Assembly: GCA_027294925.1 (NCBI GenBank)
Contig: JAPULM010000301.1
Span: forward strand, 1-10,413
Origin: a bacterium
GTDB taxonomy: Bacteria; Tectomicrobia; Entotheonellia; Entotheonellales; Entotheonellaceae
DNA: 10,413 bases
Direction: 5' to 3'
The notes under the pieces were generated by a model that saw nothing but the letters and a program-made list of their open reading frames with translations, was not told the origin of the DNA and made no database searches. Both the position numbers and the translations under genes were made by a program. Shown one piece after another: positions 1 to 6,661 of the stretch. The first letter of the stretch is position 1. Each line of letters starts with the position of its first letter.

Positions 1-602
1 AAACGGTCACCACGGGTTTCATAAATAATACTGGGCTGTGACTCAACAAACAGATCATCGTAAGGTAGGCTAGGGCGCTCCTTTTCAACAATATGCCGTG
101 CAGGATAAGGCTGTCGTTCGCGCCCTAGGTGCGGATCGATATGGCGATCCAAGGCAAAGCCTATGTCCATCAGGTGTTCAACCTTATCCAGGCCGAAACG
201 TTCGATGTATTGATCAACCCGTATCGCGTGTTCCACTGCATCGTTGACCATGTGTCGATTTGAGTTGGCAAAAAGAAGGTTATTTTTGAAAAAATCAACA
301 TGCCCAAAGACATGTGCAGCCACCAACAAGTTGGCAATTTCCGGATTTGTATCGAGCAAAAACGCCAGCCCCGGATCACTATTCAAAACGATCTCATAGA
401 TCTTGGATAGTCCCATATGACCGTAGAGTCGTTGACTCTGATAGACCTTCCCATATGACCAATGACGTGCTCGAGTAGGTAAGCCATAGGCCGCTACCTC
501 AGTCATGATATCTTGTGGTACGACTTCAAAACTAGTGGGGAAAAAATCAAGCCCCTGCTCCTTGGCCAGGGCTTCGAGTTCGGCTACGCGCGACTCAAAC
601 AT
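1..602 (-). CDS. spoVR: SpoVR family protein (YcgB-like), N-terminal 200 residues, cut by window edge
   Basis: This is the N-terminal 200 codons of a SpoVR/YcgB protein; the rest lies beyond the left edge. The frame is open from an ATG at 602-600 to the edge. Visible family signatures are FEVVPQDIMTEVAAYGLPTR (about residues 25-44), a HWSYGK stretch (47-52), and AAHVFGHVDFFKNN (95-108) with conserved His97 and His101. SpoVR was named for a Bacillus spore-cortex phenotype, but it is widespread in non-sporulating bacteria, and its biochemical role is not settled. The start is supported by a GAGG Shine-Dalgarno six bases upstream, inside the 3' end of the YeaH gene. The two genes overlap by 8 bp, so translational coupling is likely. 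It is the third gene of the prkA-yeaH-spoVR operon, an arrangement well known in many bacteria. No signal peptide or membrane segment is seen in this part. The family call is secure; the function is not. Confidence 0.93.
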   Translation of the reverse strand, partial: MFESRVAELEALAKEQGLDFFPTSFEVVPQDIMTEVAAYGLPTRARHWSYGKVYQSQRLYGHMGLSKIYEIVLNSDPGLAFLLDTNPEIANLLVAAHVFGHVDFFKNNLLFANSNRHMVNDAVEHAIRVDQYIERFGLDKVEHLMDIGFALDRHIDPHLGRERQPYPARHIVEKERPSLPYDDLFVESQPSIIYETRGDR

Positions 603-1752
603 GGTTTTCCTCACGGGATTGTAAAAAGGACTGTAAGGCTTGATACAGTTCGTCTTTATGGGTGATAGTGACACTCACAAAGCCATCTCTGTTAATCTCT
701 TGCAACGTATCCTGTAACGAGCTAGGCGTGAAGGCAGTTTGTCCCATCCAGCCAAAAAAACTTGACTCATCCGCGCAGCGAATCTCACCATAGCCGACCA
801 TTGCACAATGTTGCAGTAAGGTTTCGATCAGCTCCTTACAAACGACGTTGTCACTCGGCAGGTTATCGCCATCTGAAAAATGGAATAAATAGGTGTTCCA
901 ATTCGCCGCAGGATGGTGCTGCTGGAGATGATCAAGAGCGACACTATAGGCCGACGAACATTGGGTGCCACCACTACTGGAGATCGCGAAAAAATCTTCT
1001 TCTGCTACCACTTCGGCCCGTACGTCATGGGCGATAAAAACGGTCTCAACATTATGGTATTTCAGACGTAAAAACTGAACCATCCAAAAGAAAAAGCTTT
1101 TCGCAATGTATTTTCGACTTGTGGTCATCGAGCCGCTACAGTCCATTAACATATAGACTGCCGCATTGTTGTGGACCTCTTCATGCGGGTCCCATACTCT
1201 AAAGCGGAGGTCGGCTTCTCGTAACCCGCCCACTTCCGGCACCCCACGTGCCGCATTGCGTTTGATATTCTCGAGTAGCGTACGGCGCTTGTCGAGATTG
1301 GCAAGCGAACCGCGCCGACGGATATCCGTGTAGCGGGGTACCGTAGTGGTAATTTGCCGGTTCGGTTTTGCTTCCAACCACGGTAGAGCTAAATCCTCCA
1401 GCATCATTCGAGTTAGTTCTTCCAGGGGAACTTCCACCTCATAGGTATGCTCACCAGGCTGATCGCCTGGCGCCGCATCGCCTGGCGTGTCGCCATCACC
1501 AGGCTGACGCCCAATGACATCGCCCGGTTCTCCTGAACCCCGCCCTACACCAGGTTGAGGATGCCCATACTTAAACCGGTATTGATCCAGATATCGAAGC
1601 GGTATTTTGACCCGCTTGCTGCCGTCTGAGGTAATGATGGCTTCTTCGGAAATAAGCTCGCGAAGGTTTTTTCGAATGGCGTCTTTAACACGTTGGTCAT
1701 GCCGGAGACTATCTTTTAGACCACGACGTCGCAGCTCCCACGGTAGAGACAT
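595..1752 (-). CDS. yeaH: YeaH/YhbH family protein (DUF444) with VWA-like domain
   Basis: A 385-residue DUF444 protein, the usual partner of PrkA, called YhbH in Bacillus and YeaH in E. coli. The N-terminal part (1-65) is basic. A Gly/Pro/Asp-rich linker (about 73-101) with PGD/PGE repeats follows, then a helical segment (about 105-190) and a C-terminal von Willebrand A-like domain (about 197-380). The VWA MIDAS-like motif is DCSGS (Asp204, Ser206, Ser208); GGTQ (Thr263 region) and SDGD (Asp294-Asp296) supply the other expected metal-site positions. It probably binds a divalent metal and mediates protein contacts with the PrkA ATPase; that role is inferred from the family and the operon. I chose the ATG at 1752-1750, not the upstream in-frame ATG at 1800 inside prkA. 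It matches the usual MSLPWELRRRG-type start, has GGGAGA about 8 bases upstream, and sits one base after the prkA stop. The length is near that of Bacillus YhbH and shorter than E. coli YeaH. Confidence 0.94.
   Translation of the reverse strand: MSLPWELRRRGLKDSLRHDQRVKDAIRKNLRELISEEAIITSDGSKRVKIPLRYLDQYRFKYGHPQPGVGRGSGEPGDVIGRQPGDGDTPGDAAPGDQPGEHTYEVEVPLEELTRMMLEDLALPWLEAKPNRQITTTVPRYTDIRRRGSLANLDKRRTLLENIKRNAARGVPEVGGLREADLRFRVWDPHEEVHNNAAVYMLMDCSGSMTTSRKYIAKSFFFWMVQFLRLKYHNVETVFIAHDVRAEVVAEEDFFAISSSGGTQCSSAYSVALDHLQQHHPAANWNTYLFHFSDGDNLPSDNVVCKELIETLLQHCAMVGYGEIRCADESSFFGWMGQTAFTPSSLQDTLQEINRDGFVSVTITHKDELYQALQSFLQSREENHV
1451..1507 (-). repeat. Short in-frame repeats encoding the PGD-rich linker of YeaH
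   Basis: Inside yeaH, the 12-mer TCACCAGGCTGA (plus strand) occurs at 1451-1462 and 1496-1507, exactly 45 bp apart. The 11-mer ATCGCCTGGCG occurs at 1462-1472 and 1477-1487, 15 bp apart. All offsets are multiples of 15 bp (five codons), so the frame is kept. The encoded linker has Pro-Gly-Asp/Glu triplets near residues 76, 84, 90, 95 and 99. It probably arose by slippage or repeat expansion in a flexible linker and may vary in length between strains. Confidence 0.7.
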
Positions 1753-1753
1753 A

Positions 1754-3655
1754 TCATTTCTCCCGGGCGAGCAGACTGCTGACGTATTTGAGCAGTTCAT
1801 TGGCGCAGGACGAACAATATCCTTCGCGTTCGACTAACGTATCAACCACTTCATTGAGTTTGCGTAACTGTTCCGAATCGGGATTGCGCGAGGTGATGGT
1901 TAATTTGATCGTGTCACGACGTTCGTCAAATAGCTGCTTTTCGATCGCCTCTTTTAACTTATCGTGGGTTGTATAGTCGAATTTCTGTCCATGCCGGTGG
2001 GCCATCGCCACCTTACGAAAAATCTCGTTGCGGAAACTATCCTTGCCAGGTTCAGGCACCTGGACTTTTTCCTCAATCGATCGCATGAGCTTCTCATCCG
2101 GTGCAACCTCTTCACCTGTGATGGGATCGTTGAGTTTTGTTTGGTCGAGGTAGGCCTCAACATTATCAAGGTAATTATCCAGTAGGGTAACGGCTTCTTC
2201 TGCAAACGAAACAAAGAAGGCTTTCTGTACATCAGTCCGGGCGATCTCATCATACTCACGGCGAGCGTCGGCAATCAGGTTTTGATAGCGTTCACGGACA
2301 TCTTTTTTAGAATGCTCTTGGGTGTCAATCCCTTCCTTTAGCGCCCGTAAGACGTCAATCGGATTGATGCATTGCGCCCCCGGCTTGATCAAGGAGGAGG
2401 AAATGCGATTAATAATAAAGCGCGGGGAGATGCCATCCATCCCTTCGCGCTCGGTCTGCTCCCGAATCATTTTGACATCTTTTTGCCGGAAGCCTTCGAC
2501 GTCCTCCCCATCGTATAATTTCATCTTTTTGGTCAGCGTTAAGCCATTCGTGACGGGTTCTTCCAAGCGTGACAAAACCGCAAAAATGGCAGCCACCCAG
2601 AGGGTATGGGGGGCAAGATGCAATTCGCTAAGAGAAATCTGAGCGAGGAGTTTAGTGTAAATGCGCTCTTCTTGTGAAACTTTCAAATTGTAAGGAACCC
2701 GCACCATGATCATACGATCATGCAGCGCTTCCGACTTTTTATTCGCCATGAATTCATTAAATTCGGTCTCATTGGTATGCGAGATCACGCATTCATCGGC
2801 ATAGATCAAGGGAAATCTACCCGTCTTAATGTTCTTTTCCTGCGAAAGGGTTAACAAGATATACAGAAAACGCTCATCAGCTTTGAGCATTTCGATAAAC
2901 TCCATCAGGCCTCGATTAGCAACGTTGAGTTCACCGTCAAACCGATAAGCACGGGGATCAGATTCTGAACCGTAGTCACCAATGGTCGATAAATCAATGC
3001 TTCCGACCAGCTCGGAAATATCTTGTGACTTTGGATCGGAAGGAACAAAGGTGCCAATACCCATCCGATTTTTTTCTGAAAATACAATTCGCTTTACTGG
3101 GATTCGATTGATGTCGCCTTGATACTTCTCTTCTAGGTTGAGGACACAAAGTGGACACAAGTCCCCCTCGATCACAATTCCGGTTTCTTGCTGAAAATCT
3201 GACCTGAGTGCGTGCGGCATCAAGTTAAGGGGTTCTTCATGCTGAGGGCAGTCGGCAATCGCATAAACAATACCCTCCGGGGTAAGCGTGTAAGCTTCCA
3301 AACCACGCTTGAGAAGAATCGCTATCTGACTTTTTCCGGATGAGGGTGGACCATACAGAAGCAGTATGCGACGCCCGACATCCGAACCCATGGCGGCAGC
3401 CTTAAAATACTCGACGATCTGGCTAATCGCTTCATCAATGCCAAACAGATCACGCTCAAAAAAATCGTAATGCTCGCTGCCGTCGTCGTCATCGTGGACG
3501 CCGGCTGATTGGATCATGTCATAGAGGCGGGAATGTGACGTGCGGCACAAGGTAGGTTGCGATACGACTAAAGACAGGTAGTCATGAAAAGTACCTTCCC
3601 ATTCCTCAATGCGGTGACTTTTTAAATGATTATCGAGCTTCTGAAAAATGTCCAT
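1754..3655 (-). CDS. prkA: PrkA family AAA+ ATPase / serine kinase-like protein
   Basis: A 633-residue PrkA protein (YeaG in E. coli), close to the usual 630-645 residues. The N-terminal AAA+ domain holds a Walker A motif GPPSSGKS (residues 102-109), a Walker B-like YADE (Asp287-Glu288) and a sensor-like HTNETE segment (293-298). Other family blocks visible are RFDGELNVANRG (238-249), FVPSDPKSQDI (203-213) and PYNLKVSQEERIY (321-333). Cysteines at 136, 167, 170 and, near the C-terminus, 613 and 616 (GYCSSCANELL) could bind metal; this is inference. PrkA was first described as a serine kinase; more recent work on Bacillus describes ATP-dependent protease activity, so the activity is best left open. 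It is the first gene of the operon with yeaH and spoVR, which in other bacteria responds to nutrient stress or sporulation. The start at 3655 has a good Shine-Dalgarno (CGAGGT, about six bases upstream). A soluble cytoplasmic location is expected. Confidence 0.96.
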   Translation of the reverse strand: MDIFQKLDNHLKSHRIEEWEGTFHDYLSLVVSQPTLCRTSHSRLYDMIQSAGVHDDDDGSEHYDFFERDLFGIDEAISQIVEYFKAAAMGSDVGRRILLLYGPPSSGKSQIAILLKRGLEAYTLTPEGIVYAIADCPQHEEPLNLMPHALRSDFQQETGIVIEGDLCPLCVLNLEEKYQGDINRIPVKRIVFSEKNRMGIGTFVPSDPKSQDISELVGSIDLSTIGDYGSESDPRAYRFDGELNVANRGLMEFIEMLKADERFLYILLTLSQEKNIKTGRFPLIYADECVISHTNETEFNEFMANKKSEALHDRMIMVRVPYNLKVSQEERIYTKLLAQISLSELHLAPHTLWVAAIFAVLSRLEEPVTNGLTLTKKMKLYDGEDVEGFRQKDVKMIREQTEREGMDGISPRFIINRISSSLIKPGAQCINPIDVLRALKEGIDTQEHSKKDVRERYQNLIADARREYDEIARTDVQKAFFVSFAEEAVTLLDNYLDNVEAYLDQTKLNDPITGEEVAPDEKLMRSIEEKVQVPEPGKDSFRNEIFRKVAMAHRHGQKFDYTTHDKLKEAIEKQLFDERRDTIKLTITSRNPDSEQLRKLNEVVDTLVEREGYCSSCANELLKYVSSLLAREK

Positions 3656-3747
3656 AATGACCTCGCCTGTTCGTCCAGCATCCTAGTGTCATACCCTCGA
3701 CCATCCCAAGCGCAAGGTTGCTGGCGCCATGATATTTTGTATGATCA

Positions 3748-3759
3748 GGTCAATTGACC
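3748..3759. promoter_or_regulatory. 12-bp perfect palindrome upstream of prkA (possible operator)
   Basis: GGTCAATTGACC is a perfect 12-bp palindrome about 90 bp upstream of the prkA start, where an operator would be expected. Its arms read TTGACC in both directions. A 12-bp palindrome is expected a few times by chance in 10 kb, so position is the only support for a regulatory role. Confidence 0.25.
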
Positions 3760-3779
3760 GAGTCGCTTTGGCACCCTCT

Positions 3780-3795
3780 CACACGCAGTCGTGTG
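3780..3795. repeat. Inverted repeat CACACG-CAGT-CGTGTG
   Basis: A perfect 6-bp stem with a four-base loop. No T-run follows on either strand, so it is not a typical intrinsic terminator. It would lie in the leader of the prkA transcript if transcription starts upstream of it. The role is unknown. Confidence 0.4.
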
Positions 3796-3950
3796 TGGAT
3801 GAGCAAGCGATCTTGGGAATATCGTGAAACTCAGGCAGCTTGAACAGTCGTCGCTAAATGCAAGCATTGAAAGCATGATGAACTTCAGGTTCAACGGCTC
3901 AGTAGAGAGAAGACAGTTTAGTTTAGCATCTCACCTCCCTAAAATAAGGC

Positions 3951-3981
3951 AGCTGTCATGTCGTCTACAACGACAGACATG
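3951..3981. repeat. Overlapping inverted repeats able to form alternative hairpins
   Basis: TGTCGT (3959-3964) and ACGACA (3970-3975) form a 6-bp stem with a five-base loop. CATGTC (3957-3962) can instead pair with GACATG (3976-3981), and CTGTC (3953-3957) with GACAG (3972-3976). The pairings exclude one another. No T-tract follows. This may be chance in a non-coding stretch or a small RNA structure. Confidence 0.35.
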
Positions 3982-4031
3982 GTTGATCATCTACCTCTCA
4001 TACACATTCATCGATAAAAAGGAGCAAAAAC

Positions 4032-4059
4032 TATACCCAATTAAGTATACCCAATTAAG
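4032..4059. repeat. Perfect tandem duplication of a 14-bp unit
   Basis: The unit TATACCCAATTAAG occurs twice head to tail (4032-4045 and 4046-4059) without mismatch. Read on the minus strand, toward prkA, each copy supplies a TATA followed by a junction base pair. This gives TATACT (4049-4044) and TATAGT (4035-4030), two -10-like hexamers 14 bp apart. I saw no good -35 at 17 bp for either. Confidence 0.85.
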
Positions 4060-4204
4060 GAGTTCGTCCTACAATAGCGCCAAAAACCGCTCCCATAGCA
4101 CCACAACTTGTTAGATAGCAAGGAATTTTACCTAGAGACAAGAAGGTGTTGAATTGCTCATAGCGAGCATTGAGGTAGCATCGAGATCGTTTTCATTGCA
4201 TGAC

Positions 4205-4218
4205 GTCAAAAGTTTGAC
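4205..4218. repeat. Small inverted repeat just after the rnd stop
   Basis: GTCAAA-AG-TTTGAC, a perfect 6-bp stem with only two loop bases, begins about 12 bp past the rnd stop on the minus strand and abuts the palindrome TGACGTCA (4201-4208). The position suits a transcript end. The tight loop and missing T-run argue against a standard intrinsic terminator. Confidence 0.25.
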
Positions 4219-4229
4219 TGGTAGGCGTG

Positions 4230-5399
4230 TCAATCCCGCGATGTACTCATCACCTGCCCGGTGCTGGGATCGAGATAGAGGCTCACTCGTCCTTCAAGCA
4301 CCGCCAAAAGCTGCTCCCCAAACATATCGCCGCGCCATCCTTGTAGGAGCAGACATTGCTTCGTTGTTAGTTTGTCACGGCGATATAGATAGACGAGTTC
4401 CTCCAGATCTGCACGGTTGGCAATACTTGGCGCTGAAAGCTTTTTGTCCTGGCATAAGGCTTTGAGGTAGGCATCAATAAATTTCACCATCAACTCTTCG
4501 GTACGTGTAAGCCTATATTTGCGCTGCGAGCGAGGACGGTCAGCCTCAGCAACATTTAGACCACGTTCAACAAGCCCGATGATCTCGGCTCCGGAGCGTT
4601 CAATTTCGCGCCGTGGTTGACCACGAAAGCCTTGCAAGGCATCCAGAGTCCGCGGAGCCTTACGGGCAATTTCGACCAAAAACTCATCCTTTAAAATACT
4701 ACCAGGCGGCCGATTCCGCTGCCGCGCCTCGCGGTCACGCCATTCGGCCAGCTCCCTTAAGACAGCCAAAGCCTGGGCCGACAAGTCACGGCCACGTCGA
4801 ATACGTCGGTATAAGGTCCTTGGGTCACGTTGATAAAGATCAAGATTCTCTAGCTTTTGGAATTCTTCCGTAACCCATTCAGTCCGACCCAGATGATTTA
4901 GACGTTCAGACAAGATCTCATGAATCGGCAAAAGGTAACGAACATCGTCGAGTGCATACATCAGCTGTTCTTGAGTTAATGGCCTTTGTAACCAATTGGT
5001 ATAACTTTCACCTTTGGCTAGACTGACGCCAAGCAGTCGTTCCACCAAACGTCCATATGCGAGCTGGTCGCCCTCCCCAACCATGGCGGCTGCCACCTGC
5101 GTGTCGAATACACGCACGGGGGGTACACTAGAGTGCCAGAACAGAACTTCCAAATCCTGACTGGCTGCATGTAAAACCTTAATCACATGGCTGGCATTAA
5201 GCAAATCAAAGATTGGCTTTAGTTCGGGCACCTCAAGGGGATCAATAATCGCGCAAGTTTGATCAACAGCGATTTGGATGAGGGCTAATTGAGGGACATA
5301 GGTGTTCTCACGAATAAATTCAACATCGATGGCGAGTTTACCAAACTTTTCCGCTTCTTCGCACAAGGCCTGAAGCTCTTCTGTCGTTCGAATATACAT
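4230..5399 (-). CDS. rnd: Ribonuclease D (DEDDy 3'-5' exoribonuclease with HRDC domain)
   Basis: A 389-residue RNase D, slightly longer than the E. coli enzyme (375). RNase D trims the 3' ends of tRNA precursors and other small structured RNAs in the cytoplasm. The N-terminal DEDDy exonuclease domain (about 1-170) shows Exo I with IDVEFIRENTY (Asp25, Glu27), Exo II with AASQDLEVL (Asp82), and Exo III with YALDDV (Tyr148, Asp152), so all catalytic residues appear present. An HRDC helicase/RNase D C-terminal domain follows (about 206-285, with the usual LAEWRDREARQRNRP stretch), then a second helical C-terminal region. The ATG at 5399 starts right at the conserved N-terminal strand. No strong Shine-Dalgarno is visible, only a weak purine stretch. 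A good promoter candidate lies about 80-115 bp upstream. It is monocistronic as far as seen: its downstream neighbour prkA is over 570 bp away. Confidence in the family is high. Confidence 0.96.
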   Translation of the reverse strand: MYIRTTEELQALCEEAEKFGKLAIDVEFIRENTYVPQLALIQIAVDQTCAIIDPLEVPELKPIFDLLNASHVIKVLHAASQDLEVLFWHSSVPPVRVFDTQVAAAMVGEGDQLAYGRLVERLLGVSLAKGESYTNWLQRPLTQEQLMYALDDVRYLLPIHEILSERLNHLGRTEWVTEEFQKLENLDLYQRDPRTLYRRIRRGRDLSAQALAVLRELAEWRDREARQRNRPPGSILKDEFLVEIARKAPRTLDALQGFRGQPRREIERSGAEIIGLVERGLNVAEADRPRSQRKYRLTRTEELMVKFIDAYLKALCQDKKLSAPSIANRADLEELVYLYRRDKLTTKQCLLLQGWRGDMFGEQLLAVLEGRVSLYLDPSTGQVMSTSRD

Positions 5400-5484
5400 T
5401 ACAATTCGCTGGCTTATCTAAGTTATCAGGTGCAGGTTAGGGCGCCAATTAAAATCCGCACGCATCGGCAACTCATTTCATATA

Positions 5485-5513
5485 AGTATAGTTGGTATTG
5501 CAACATACGCCAA
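5485..5513 (-). promoter_or_regulatory. Candidate sigma70 promoter for rnd
   Basis: Read on the minus strand, TTGGCG (5513-5508) is followed after exactly 17 bp by TATACT (5490-5485). These match the TTGACA and TATAAT consensus at four and five of six positions. Transcription would start near 5478, giving a leader of roughly 80 bases before the rnd ATG at 5399. It is a prediction by eye. Confidence 0.5.
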
Positions 5514-5561
5514 TCTTTAGCTGACAGAACAGAGATCACCAAGCCACCATCTAAACCTCGG

Positions 5562-5590
5562 TTGTTATCCATTAGTGGTGCGAGTATGCT
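5562..5590 (+). promoter_or_regulatory. Candidate sigma70 promoter for the monooxygenase gene
   Basis: TTGTTA (5562-5567) and TATGCT (5585-5590) are separated by 17 bp. Each matches four of six consensus bases. The predicted start near 5597 leaves a leader of about 38 bases that includes the Shine-Dalgarno AAGGA at 5624-5628. It is weaker than the rnd candidate on the opposite strand. Confidence 0.35.
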
Positions 5591-5634
5591 TAACCCGGTT
5601 AGCGACAGATACCCATTAACCCGAAGGATGGCGC

Positions 5635-6633
5635 ATGACACGGACATTATCGATTGGATTTAATTGGCAAGGCGCGATGCATTATGACGCTGCTTGCACA
5701 CAGGTCCAGTTAGCCGATGAGGTCGGCATTGATACCGTTTGGGTTGCTGAGGCATGGGGGCGCGACTGTTTTACAATTTTGGCGCTACTGGCTCAAGCAA
5801 CGCAACAAATTAAGCTTGGCACCGCTATTGTGAACACCTACTCTCGCACCCCAGCTGCTTTAGCACAGCACTTTGCAACCTTAGATGAAGTATCTAATGG
5901 CCGCATGATCATTGGCCTGGGCACTAGCGGGCATCGGGTAATCGAACATTGGCACGGGGTGCCATTCCAGCCACCGCTTACCCGACTACGGGAATATGTT
6001 GATATCATCCGCATGATTTTGGCTGGCGAACCCCTCCAATATGCGGGTAAGGTTTTCAACTTGCAACGTGGCTTTCGCCTACGCTTTCAGCCTGTACGCT
6101 CAGATATTCCGATTTTCATTGCCTCATTAACGCCCAAGAGCGTTGCACAAACTGCCTGTATAGCTGACGGCTGGATGCCTGTATTGATACCACTTGACCA
6201 ACTCGGGGCTCAGGTAGCTGCTTTTCGGCAGCAGGTGCAGGCGGCAGGGCGCGATCCTCAAAGCGTCACCGTAAGAGCGCCAGGCTCTGTGACGGTAAGT
6301 GAAAACGTTGAACAGGTGCGTATAGAAAACAAGGCTCACGTGGCATTTTACGTCACCAATATGGGCGACTATTACCAAGAGCAGCTTATCCGGCTCGGCT
6401 ACGCAGATGCTGTCCAAAGCATCCGCCAAGCCTGGGAAGAGGGTGGGCGCACCGCCGGTACCTCGGCCGTCCCCGATCATCTTGTCGATAGCCTGCATTT
6501 TGTCGGCTCGGTTGAAGCATGTATCGACCGTCTCATTGCCCAAGCAGAGGCAGGTATCGACTTGCATCTGGTACGTGTCGATGCAACGGAGCCCGGTCAA
6601 GCTAGGCAAATTTTTGAACGTCTAGTCGGTTAG
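5635..6633 (+). CDS. Luciferase-like (LLM) flavin/F420-dependent oxidoreductase
   Basis: A 332-residue single-domain TIM-barrel protein of the bacterial luciferase-like monooxygenase superfamily. The blocks DTVWVAEAWGRDCFTILALL (33-52), IKLGTAIVNTYSRTPAALAQ (59-78) and GRMIIGLGTSGHRVIEHWHG (89-108), then IPIFIASLTPKS (158-169) and IADGWMPV (176-183), place it with the F420-associated branch typified by mycobacterial Rv3520c-like and methylene-H4MPT reductase-like proteins. Whether it uses F420 or reduced FMN cannot be told from these motifs. The substrate is unknown; members oxidise or reduce small organic compounds. The ATG at 5635 has AAGGA six bases upstream. The gene is transcribed divergently from rnd and converges on the FAD oxidoreductase gene with only 28 bp between the stops. 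No signal peptide or membrane segment is seen. It probably belongs functionally with the amino/ureido catabolic genes to its right, but no shared operon supports that. Confidence 0.9.
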   Translation: MTRTLSIGFNWQGAMHYDAACTQVQLADEVGIDTVWVAEAWGRDCFTILALLAQATQQIKLGTAIVNTYSRTPAALAQHFATLDEVSNGRMIIGLGTSGHRVIEHWHGVPFQPPLTRLREYVDIIRMILAGEPLQYAGKVFNLQRGFRLRFQPVRSDIPIFIASLTPKSVAQTACIADGWMPVLIPLDQLGAQVAAFRQQVQAAGRDPQSVTVRAPGSVTVSENVEQVRIENKAHVAFYVTNMGDYYQEQLIRLGYADAVQSIRQAWEEGGRTAGTSAVPDHLVDSLHFVGSVEACIDRLIAQAEAGIDLHLVRVDATEPGQARQIFERLVG

Positions 6634-6661
6634 TGTCTCAGCAACGGTATACCAAGCGCTT

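Larger units (their letters stand above)
3656..4229. other. 574-bp gene-poor region between rnd and prkA
   Basis: No gene could be supported here. Both flanking genes read leftward, so this stretch should contain the end of the rnd transcript and the promoter and leader of the prkA operon. It holds a 14-bp tandem duplication (4032-4059), a 12-bp palindrome (3748-3759) and several small inverted repeats (3780-3795, 3951-3981, 4205-4218). I found no tRNA, no convincing intrinsic terminator with a T-run, and no promoter with good -35 and -10 hexamers at correct spacing. A plus-strand open frame of 96 codons at 3824-4114 resembles no known protein and has no ribosome binding site. A minus-strand open frame of about 45 codons ending at 4055 encodes a Gly-rich tail but lacks a start with a ribosome binding site. 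Confidence 0.6.

Noticed and set aside
1753..1800. Upstream in-frame ATG at 1800 for YeaH
   Set aside because: It lies within prkA coding sequence and adds a non-conserved extension; the ATG at 1752 has a good ribosome binding site and the typical N-terminus.
3712..3729. Possible sigma54 promoter upstream of prkA (minus strand TGGCGC ... TTGC)
   Set aside because: The two elements are about three bases too far apart for the strict -24/-12 spacing, and the -24 element lacks the CAC match.
3824..4114. Plus-strand 96-codon open frame between prkA and rnd
   Set aside because: No ribosome binding site, no recognisable motif, composition unlike the neighbouring genes, and it spans the tandem duplication and the hairpins. 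Most likely chance.
4055..4193. Minus-strand frame of about 45 codons ending in a Gly-rich stretch (CGAMGAVFGAIVG)
   Set aside because: It looks like a glycine zipper tail, but the frame has no start with a ribosome binding site and opens directly after a stop. Its length is expected by chance.
6634..6661. Bidirectional terminator between the convergent LLM and FAD genes
   Set aside because: The 28-bp gap holds only the 8-bp palindrome GGTATACC at 6646-6653 and no T-run on either strand.
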